Below the pieces are notes generated by a model. That model saw only the letters and a program-made list of their open reading frames with translations. It had not been told where the DNA came from and made no database searches. Of a stretch of 11,033 bases of DNA, positions 5,765 to 11,033 are shown one piece after another. The first letter of the stretch is position 1; each line of letters opens with the position of its first letter. The DNA comes from Eubacteriaceae bacterium (GTDB lineage: Bacteria > Bacillota > Clostridia > Eubacteriales > Alkalibacteraceae). Both the position numbers and the translations under genes were made by a program. The stretch lies in NCBI GenBank assembly GCA_003446375.1, contig DMAW01000070.1:1-11033 (forward strand). The letters are read 5' to 3'.

Positions 5765-8263
5765 CTATATAAACAAGTTTGTGTCAGATTCTTCAGCTGC
5801 TGCAAGCATGTTAGCAACGCCGGCAAGTTTAACGCCGTCGATAAGCTCCTCTTCCTTGATGCCCATTACATCCATAGACATGGTGCAAGCCACCATTTCC
5901 ACGCCATTTGACATTGCCTGTCTGATAAGATCTTCAAGAGAAGATACGTTTTTGTCCTGCATCACCATACGCATCATCTTTGTTCCCATACCGCCCATAT
6001 TCATTTTGGATAGCTTTAACTTTTTGCTTCCTTTGGGCATCATCCACCCGAACATCTTTTCGACCATAGACTTTTCAACTGCCGGCGAATCTTCTTTTCT
6101 TAGGATATTTAACCCCCAAAATGTAAAGAACATAGTTACTTTGCGCCCCATTGCCGCCGCGCCGTTTGCGATTATGAAAGAAGCAAGCGCCTTATCTAAA
6201 TCTCCGCTGAATACTACCATTGTTTTGTCGTTCATTTCTTTTATAGGTGCCGTAGAGCCTTGTGAGCAGAACTCATTTGCGCTTCCTACATCTTCTGCGT
6301 GGGTGCCCTTCATGATGCACACTTTTGTTATCTTTCCGTCAAATTCCTCTTTGAGAAGAGTATTGTGGGTCCTTCTGCACCAAGATCCTATATCTGCTGC
6401 AAAGCCCATATCTGTTGCAGAGATTTCTACGGTATCTCCCGCATTTAGATTTTTCATTGTATTGTAAACCTGCATAATCGGTCCGGGACACTGAAGACCG
6501 GTGCAGTCCAATGTCACTTTCTGTCTGGGATGGTTTTCCGTAAGAGGGTCCTCGTCATCTCCTTCGGGAACATCGTCGCTGTAAGCGAGCTTTTCGGGGT
6601 CATTGTAGTAAAGCGCTGAGTATGTCGTGAATCCTCCGGTTAAATTTTTAGCTTTAAATCCATTTTGAGTAAGTATCCTTACGGCTGCCCAGGCTCTTAT
6701 GCCTACCGCGCAGGTAACAATTATATTTTTGTTTTTATCGAGCTCTTCGAGACGGTCTCTTAATTCGTCAACAGGTATGTTGATGGATCCGGGGATGTAC
6801 CCAAGAGTCCTTTCAACGGGAGTCCTTACATCCAGAATAACATTTTTATCAGGATCTAAGGATGATATTTCTTCGCTTCTTAAGATTTCCTGGTCACCGT
6901 CAAGTATGTTGCACGCGGTGAATCCGGCCATGTTTACAGGATCTTTTCCGGATGAGAAAGGTGGAGCGTAAGCTAGTTCCAGCTCTTTTAAATCGTAAAC
7001 CGTTGCACCGAATCTGATAGAAGTGGCTACCACGTCGACTCTTTTGTCGCTGCCTTCTCCGCCGACTATCTGTGCGCCGAGGACTTTTCCGGAAGGGATT
7101 TCAAATATCAGCTTGAAATGGAGCTGTTGAGGTCCCGGGTAATAACCAGCGTGATTGTTTGGGTGGATTTGAATCGCCCAGTAATCCTTGCCGTAAGTTT
7201 TTCCCAAGCGATTGAGAGTTTTTTCGTTAGCTCCTGTGTTTGCCACGGTAAGATCAAAAACTTTGGCTACTGAAGTGCCCTGGGTACCGTTGTATTTTTC
7301 TTTTGCGCCCATGATATTGTTGGCTACCATCCTGCCTTGCTTGTTTGCCGGACCTGCTAAAGGAACCATGGTCGGAACTTTGTTTATGTAATCTTCAACT
7401 TCAATTACATCTCCTACTGCGTAAATGTGAGGGTCAGATGTCAGGAGATTTTCATCGACGACGATTCCGCCTCTTTCATTAAGCTTTAGTCCGGCTTCTT
7501 TTGCCAGCTGGCTATTGGGTCTGACTCCAATGGACAATATTACGATATCTGCATCTATTTCTTTTCCTTTGGACGTTATTACAGTGACCTTCTCGCCCTC
7601 TGACTTAAATTCTTTTACCCCATCGCCTAGGACGAGTTCTACATCTTTGCTCTCGATATGCTTGTGTAGGTACTGAGCCATGTCAAAATCTACAGGCGCC
7701 ATGACTTGGTCTGCCATTTCGATTATGGATACTTCGATGCCTAGCTCATGAAGATTTTCCGCCATTTCTATTCCGATGAATCCGCCGCCAATGACGGCAG
7801 CCTTTTTTACCTGATGACTTTCAAGATAATTTTTTATTCCGTCGGTATCAGGGATATTCCAGATAGTAAAGATGTTGTCTGCATCAATTCCGGGTATCGG
7901 CGGCCTAAGCGGTGAAGAACCGGTAGAAACGATTAGTTTGTCGTATGATTCATCATAAGTCTCGCCGGTTGAGTGATTCTTTACAGTTACGGTCTTATCA
8001 GCTGCATTAATTGCAGTTACCTCGTTTTGAACTCTGACGTCAACGTTGAATCTAGCATTAAAGGCCTCGGGTGTTTGCAATAACAATTTGCTTCTATCAT
8101 CTATTACATCGCCGATGTAGTATGGCAAGCCGCAATTTGCAAAAGATATGTATTCGCCTTTTTCGAACATGATTATTTCAGCATTTTCATCAACTCTTCT
8201 TAGTCTTGCCGCAGCGCTTGCGCCTCCGGCGACTCCTCCGATTATAAGTACTTTGTTTGACAT
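5765..8263 (-). CDS. Four-domain sulfur-transfer fusion: CoA-disulfide/persulfide reductase, rhodanese, TusA, DsrE2-like
   Basis: An 832-residue cytosolic fusion. Residues 1-450: CoA-disulfide reductase with GGVAGG (9-14), redox C44 in SFANCGLPYY, GGGFIG (159-164), YAVGD (281-285) and AYAPPFS (Y432). Residues 460-555: rhodanese with active loop CAVGIR (C518) and the PGSINIP signature. Residues 560-580: acidic linker. Residues 582-653: TusA/SirA-like carrier with DCTGLQCPGP (C587, C592 of the CPxP motif) and SWCRRT (C629). Residues 680-832: DsrE2-like domain with VACTMSMDVMGI (C793) and a methionine-rich GGMGTKMMRMVM stretch. By family knowledge these domains pass persulfide sulfur between cysteines and reduce it to sulfide at the expense of NAD(P)H. 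The full relay in one chain is inference. The ATG overlaps the stop codon of the upstream repressor gene by one base (TAATG), with AGGAGG at 8276-8271, so the two are translationally coupled. All four expected cysteines are present. Confidence 0.93.
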   Translation of the reverse strand: MSNKVLIIGGVAGGASAAARLRRVDENAEIIMFEKGEYISFANCGLPYYIGDVIDDRSKLLLQTPEAFNARFNVDVRVQNEVTAINAADKTVTVKNHSTGETYDESYDKLIVSTGSSPLRPPIPGIDADNIFTIWNIPDTDGIKNYLESHQVKKAAVIGGGFIGIEMAENLHELGIEVSIIEMADQVMAPVDFDMAQYLHKHIESKDVELVLGDGVKEFKSEGEKVTVITSKGKEIDADIVILSIGVRPNSQLAKEAGLKLNERGGIVVDENLLTSDPHIYAVGDVIEVEDYINKVPTMVPLAGPANKQGRMVANNIMGAKEKYNGTQGTSVAKVFDLTVANTGANEKTLNRLGKTYGKDYWAIQIHPNNHAGYYPGPQQLHFKLIFEIPSGKVLGAQIVGGEGSDKRVDVVATSIRFGATVYDLKELELAYAPPFSSGKDPVNMAGFTACNILDGDQEILRSEEISSLDPDKNVILDVRTPVERTLGYIPGSINIPVDELRDRLEELDKNKNIIVTCAVGIRAWAAVRILTQNGFKAKNLTGGFTTYSALYYNDPEKLAYSDDVPEGDDEDPLTENHPRQKVTLDCTGLQCPGPIMQVYNTMKNLNAGDTVEISATDMGFAADIGSWCRRTHNTLLKEEFDGKITKVCIMKGTHAEDVGSANEFCSQGSTAPIKEMNDKTMVVFSGDLDKALASFIIANGAAAMGRKVTMFFTFWGLNILRKEDSPAVEKSMVEKMFGWMMPKGSKKLKLSKMNMGGMGTKMMRMVMQDKNVSSLEDLIRQAMSNGVEMVACTMSMDVMGIKEEELIDGVKLAGVANMLAAAEESDTNLFI

Positions 8264-8565
8264 TAAGAAACCTCCTCTTTCATATTAAAAAGTATCATTA
8301 AAATTTTTTTTACATCTTCGTTTATCAAAGTGTATTGTATTTCAGTTTTGTTGCGCTCACCTCGTATTATGCCTGCCTGCTTAAGCTTATTAAGGTGCTG
8401 GGACACGGTAGATTGTGGGATGCAGAGACAATCCTGCATTTCAGATACGTTTCTGTCTCCGTTGTAGAGCAAATTCTTAACGATGCAAAGGCGCACCGGA
8501 TGACCGATAGCTTTTAAGATGTCGGACTTTTGCTCCAATTCTGCATCTACGTGATTTGTTATCAT
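8263..8565 (-). CDS. ArsR-family repressor, probable reactive-sulfur sensor
   Basis: A 100-residue winged-helix regulator. The ArsR core is clear: ILKAIGHPVRLCIVKNLL, the recognition helix QSTVSQHLNKLKQAGII (about residues 51-67) and the wing GERNKTEIQYTLI. Cysteines are at 27 (first core helix) and at 46 and 48 (CLC, just before the recognition helix). The classic ArsR metal motif ELCVCDL is absent, since the CLC pair falls about one turn later. The placement suits thiol chemistry rather than arsenite, and the gene is coupled to a persulfide-handling enzyme, so sensing of persulfide or polysulfide is the best inference; metal sensing remains possible. The start at 8565 is preferred because GGTGAT precedes it. 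An in-frame ATG at 8580 would add five residues but has no ribosome site. The gene probably represses its own operon through the palindrome at 8594-8611. Confidence 0.88.
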   Translation of the reverse strand: MITNHVDAELEQKSDILKAIGHPVRLCIVKNLLYNGDRNVSEMQDCLCIPQSTVSQHLNKLKQAGIIRGERNKTEIQYTLINEDVKKILMILFNMKEEVS

Positions 8566-8582
8566 TTTATCACCATCCATTT

Positions 8583-8614
8583 ATCACTATATTACAATAT
8601 TACGATATTGTGAT
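8583..8614. promoter_or_regulatory. Palindromic operator for the ArsR-family repressor
   Basis: ACAATAT (8594-8600), TACG, ATATTGT (8605-8611) is a perfect 7-4-7 inverted repeat. An outer pair ATCAC (8583-8587) and GTGAT (8610-8614) adds a second symmetric element. The repeat covers the -10 box and part of the spacer of the repressor's own promoter, the standard place for an ArsR-family repressor to bind. That the protein binds here is inferred from position and symmetry. Confidence 0.65.
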
Positions 8615-8625
8615 GTTATTGTCAA
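8597..8625 (-). promoter_or_regulatory. Sigma-A promoter of the arsR-like / sulfur fusion operon
   Basis: On the minus strand: TTGACA (8625-8620), exactly 17 bases, then TAATAT (8602-8597). The -35 box is perfect and the -10 box has one or two mismatches to TATAAT. Transcription should begin near 8590, about 25 bases before the preferred repressor start at 8565, which is another reason to prefer that start over 8580. Confidence 0.85.
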
Positions 8626-8652
8626 ACACTTTTAAAAAAAATTTTAAAATGT

Positions 8653-8676
8653 TTATCATAAAGAAAATATGATAAT
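8653..8676 (+). promoter_or_regulatory. Candidate -10 region and inverted repeat before the AmmeMemoRadiSam operon
   Basis: TTATCAT (8653-8659) and ATGATAA (8669-8675) form a perfect 7-9-7 inverted repeat. TATGAT (8668-8673) or GATAAT (8671-8676) inside it may be the -10 box for the plus-strand operon. I see no good -35 box at 16-18 bases upstream, so the promoter is either weak, activator-dependent or placed differently. The repeat could bind a regulator other than the ArsR-like protein, because its half-site differs from that operator. Confidence 0.35.
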
Positions 8677-8712
8677 AAATAGGGTGAAAGCAGTGAGATG
8701 GAGGTGAGATGT

Positions 8713-9561
8713 GTGAAAGAGTGCATGTTTTATAAAGAGGTTGACTACGGGAAGGTTGAGTGCTTGCTGTGCCCTCATAATTGCATCATAAGTGAAGGAA
8801 AAACCGGGGTTTGCAGAGTCAGAAAGAATGTAGGAGGAAGGCTGATTAGCTTAAACTACGGCAAAATAAGCGCATTGAACCTAGACCCTATTGAAAAGAA
8901 GCCATTAAGAAGGTTCATGCCCTTTACCCAGACTCTTTCGATAGGCAGTTTTGGATGCAACATGAAGTGCCCTTGGTGTCAAAATTATAACATTTCAATG
9001 GAAACGCCCCGGACTACTGACATGACTCCTCAAGAGATTGTTGATATAGCTTTGACAAAGAAGTATCCATCAATTTCATATACTTACAACGAGCCCACGG
9101 TCTACTACGAGTTTGCATACGATACGGCAAGGCTTGCAAAAGATAAAGGAATAAAGAACATAATGGTGACCAATGGATACATCAATGAAGAGCCTCTAGA
9201 GCTGATCTTGCCCTATATTGATGCATTTAATATAGACTTAAAGACATACAGCTTGAAAAATTATAAGAAGTACTGCGGGGGAGGCTTGAATGAGGTAAAA
9301 AACACGATTAAGAAAGCGGCAACGTCATCGCACGTGGAAATAACTTCTCTCATGGTAACAGGAATAAACGACGACCTAGATGATCTTGAAGAAATGTGCA
9401 AATGGCTAGCTTCGGTAAATGCTAAAATTCCCATGCACTTAAGCAGGTACTTTCCTATGTATAAATACCATGAGCCGGAGACTAAGGCAAGCCTTTTATA
9501 CGATGCAGAGAAAATAGCAAAAAAATACTTAGAATATGTTTACCTTGGGAATATTAAATAA
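8713..9561 (+). CDS. AmmeMemoRadiSam system radical SAM enzyme
   Basis: A 282-residue radical S-adenosylmethionine protein of the family always found with Memo and AMMECR1 partners. The [4Fe-4S] cluster motif CxxxCxxC is present as CNMKCPWC (C82, C86, C89), preceded by LSIGSFG. The N-terminus has four further cysteines, CLLCPHNC and GVC (17, 20, 24, 34), a family feature that could hold zinc or a second cluster. The PIEKKPLRRFMP, SYTYNEPT and MVTNGYI segments fit the radical SAM barrel, and it resembles pyruvate formate-lyase activating enzymes in general plan. The start is chosen as GTG 8713, because GGAGGT (8700-8705) sits 7 bases in front and family members begin close to MKE-x-x-FY. An in-frame ATG at 8698 would place the ribosome site inside the gene. 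The substrate is unknown to me; its partner follows after 19 bases. Confidence 0.92.
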   Translation: MKECMFYKEVDYGKVECLLCPHNCIISEGKTGVCRVRKNVGGRLISLNYGKISALNLDPIEKKPLRRFMPFTQTLSIGSFGCNMKCPWCQNYNISMETPRTTDMTPQEIVDIALTKKYPSISYTYNEPTVYYEFAYDTARLAKDKGIKNIMVTNGYINEEPLELILPYIDAFNIDLKTYSLKNYKKYCGGGLNEVKNTIKKAATSSHVEITSLMVTGINDDLDDLEEMCKWLASVNAKIPMHLSRYFPMYKYHEPETKASLLYDAEKIAKKYLEYVYLGNIK

Positions 9562-9580
9562 TAGCTTAGGAGGATAAAAA

Positions 9581-11017
9581 ATGAGCATCAAAGGAATAGT
9601 GGTATCTCCGCACCCTCCGATATTGATACATCAAATTGGCAGGGGAGAAGAGCAAAGAGCTGTTGAGACTATAAAAGGACTTCATAAGACGGCAGAGTTT
9701 GTAAGGGATGTAGAACCGGAAGTAATAGCAGTGGTAACGCCTCATGGAAACTCATTTTCGGACGGAGCGTGCATTTTGGATAAAGACCACATCGAAGGAG
9801 ACCTTTCTGACTTCGGTTATTACGACTATAAGCTAGGCAAGAATACCAGTGCTAAGCTGATGATAGCATTGAAAGATGAGCTTTTAAGTTCGGATTTAAA
9901 TTATATTTTCATGAAGGACTCGGATGCCATCCACTATAGGGCTAAAATAAAGCTGGATCACGGAGCCGTAGTACCTTTGTATTTCATAGAAAAATATTAT
10001 TCCGACTATGAAATCATACATATAACTCCTGGAATGATGGATCTTAAAGATACATATAGGTTTGGAATGCACTTAGGTGAAGCGATTAAAAAAAGCGGCC
10101 TTTCCACCTTGATTCTTGCAAGTGGAGATTTATCCCACTGCCTTAAAGATTCAGGCCCCTACAGCTATGCGGAAGAAGGGCCCATATTTGATCAAATCTT
10201 GGTAGAGAGCCTAAAACAAAAAAGATACTCAGATATAGTCACAATGAAGTCGCACCTTTACGAGCCGGCAGGCCAGTGTGGGCTAAGATCTGTGATAATG
10301 GCTTTGGGCGCTGTAGACGGAATGGAAACCAATCCGATGGTTTACAGCTACGAAGGACCTTTTGGCGTGGGGTATATGACGGCGAAAATAGAGGTCTTGG
10401 ATGAAAAAGATGCTTCTTTGTGGGAAATTTTAGCTAATGGTTCTTACGGAACGACACCGGATATAACAGAAAATGAAGATGATTATATTCGACTGGCTAG
10501 AAAAAGCATGAACACATGGGTAAAAACAGGAGTTCAGCTAAGGTGGGAAGAATATAAAAAAGGACTTAAGGATAAAAAGTTCATCAATGAAGTTGAAGGC
10601 AAAAGAGCTGGAGTGTTTGTGTCAATCCACAAGGATGGACAGCTTAGAGGCTGCATAGGCACCATATCGCCAGTCACTCAAAATACAGCCAAGGAGATCA
10701 TAAGAAATGCAGTAGAAGCATGCTCCTTCGACCCAAGGTTTCCGGCAGTAGAGCCACGGGAGCTTAGGGAGATTGAAGTTAAGGTGGATATACTGACAGA
10801 ACCTGAAAAAGTGTCGAGCAAGGAAATGCTGGATCCCAAGAATTATGGAGTCATCGTCAAAAGCGGCTACCGCAAGGGTCTTTTGCTTCCTGACCTTGAT
10901 GGGGTGGATACGGTAGAGGAGCAGATTGAAATAGCCATGCATAAGGCTGGCATACAGGCATATGAAGATTATGAGATATACAGATTCAAGGTAATTCGAC
11001 ATCAAGCTAAAAAATGA
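9581..11017 (+). CDS. Fused Memo and AMMECR1 protein (AmmeMemoRadiSam system)
   Basis: A 478-residue cytosolic fusion. Residues 1-272 are a Memo domain, related to class III extradiol dioxygenases (LigB fold). It keeps VSPHPPI (H11), TPHG (H55), DHGAVVPL (H127), SGDLSHC (H186) and GQCGLRS (C233); the set His, His, His, Cys matches the metal or active-site residues known from human MEMO1. Residues about 273-297 are a linker. Residues 298-478 are an AMMECR1 domain with LRGCIGTISP (C358) and the DPRFPAV signature at 384-390. In many genomes these are two genes beside the radical SAM gene; here they are one chain, which supports a physical complex. AGGAGG (9568-9573) is 7 bases before the ATG. 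The function is not established from sequence; a redox or metal-dependent step working with the radical SAM product is a guess. Confidence 0.93.
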   Translation: MSIKGIVVSPHPPILIHQIGRGEEQRAVETIKGLHKTAEFVRDVEPEVIAVVTPHGNSFSDGACILDKDHIEGDLSDFGYYDYKLGKNTSAKLMIALKDELLSSDLNYIFMKDSDAIHYRAKIKLDHGAVVPLYFIEKYYSDYEIIHITPGMMDLKDTYRFGMHLGEAIKKSGLSTLILASGDLSHCLKDSGPYSYAEEGPIFDQILVESLKQKRYSDIVTMKSHLYEPAGQCGLRSVIMALGAVDGMETNPMVYSYEGPFGVGYMTAKIEVLDEKDASLWEILANGSYGTTPDITENEDDYIRLARKSMNTWVKTGVQLRWEEYKKGLKDKKFINEVEGKRAGVFVSIHKDGQLRGCIGTISPVTQNTAKEIIRNAVEACSFDPRFPAVEPRELREIEVKVDILTEPEKVSSKEMLDPKNYGVIVKSGYRKGLLLPDLDGVDTVEEQIEIAMHKAGIQAYEDYEIYRFKVIRHQAKK

Positions 11018-11033
11018 AACTACCCGAAACAGC

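Noticed and set aside
5754..6467. Long open frame of 237 codons on the plus strand
   Set aside because: It lies wholly antisense to the C-terminal TusA/DsrE2 part of the fusion gene, has no ribosome site and shows low-complexity serine/isoleucine-rich sequence typical of an antisense shadow.
5765..8263. Possible frameshifted or artificially joined genes in the 832-codon frame
   Set aside because: The frame is continuous with short acidic linkers between intact domains, and fusions of this type are known, so it is a genuine multidomain protein rather than an assembly error.
8263..8580. Arsenic resistance (ars) regulator
   Set aside because: The protein lacks the ELCVCDL metal motif, and no arsenite pump or arsenate reductase is nearby; the coupled gene handles sulfur.
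8698..8712. ATG at 8698 as start of the radical SAM gene
   Set aside because: It would place the best ribosome site, GGAGGT at 8700-8705, inside the gene. GTG 8713 has ideal spacing and fits the usual N-terminus of the family.
10622..11005. Open frame of 127 codons on the minus strand
   Set aside because: Antisense to the AMMECR1 domain, whose family motifs are clear in the plus frame.

Overview
This window looks like chromosome from an anaerobic, low-to-moderate GC Firmicute of the Clostridia/Tissierellia type. The reasons are strong AGGAGG-type ribosome binding sites, sigma-A promoters with TTGACA/TATAAT boxes, a Veg gene, arginine deiminase fermentation genes, a signal-peptide-free parvulin, and CoA-disulfide-reductase and radical-SAM genes of a clostridial style. 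The genus cannot be read from the sequence. I saw no rRNA, tRNA, CRISPR array, insertion sequence or phage gene. No gene-free stretch exceeds about 230 bases.

Layout. (1) Bases 1-665: the 3' half of leuB (leucine biosynthesis, cut by the left edge), closed by a compound hairpin terminator. (2) 723-1110: a free-standing veg gene with two tandem promoters and its own terminator. (3) 1136-3495: an arginine deiminase pair, arcA then arcB (arginine to citrulline, then citrulline to ornithine plus carbamoyl phosphate), ended by a hairpin shared with the convergent neighbour. No carbamate kinase or antiporter gene lies beside them. (4) 3506-4290, minus strand: a cytosolic parvulin-type prolyl isomerase with its own promoter. 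(5) 4295-8625, minus strand: a reactive-sulfur module. An ArsR-family repressor overlaps by one base an 832-residue fusion of CoA-disulfide/persulfide reductase, rhodanese, TusA and DsrE2-like domains. After a strong terminator comes a second, stand-alone 453-residue CoA-disulfide-reductase paralogue. A perfect palindrome over the repressor's promoter is the likely operator. (6) 8713-11017, plus strand, divergent from the sulfur module: the AmmeMemoRadiSam system, made of a radical SAM enzyme and a single polypeptide that fuses a Memo domain to an AMMECR1 domain.

The two regions most worth attention are the divergent pair in (5) and (6). The sulfur module appears to put sensing, persulfide relay between carrier domains, and flavin-dependent reduction into one autoregulated unit. 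The AmmeMemoRadiSam genes are a widely conserved set whose chemistry, to my knowledge, is not settled. They start about 130 bases from the repressor gene, so the two promoters share one control region.
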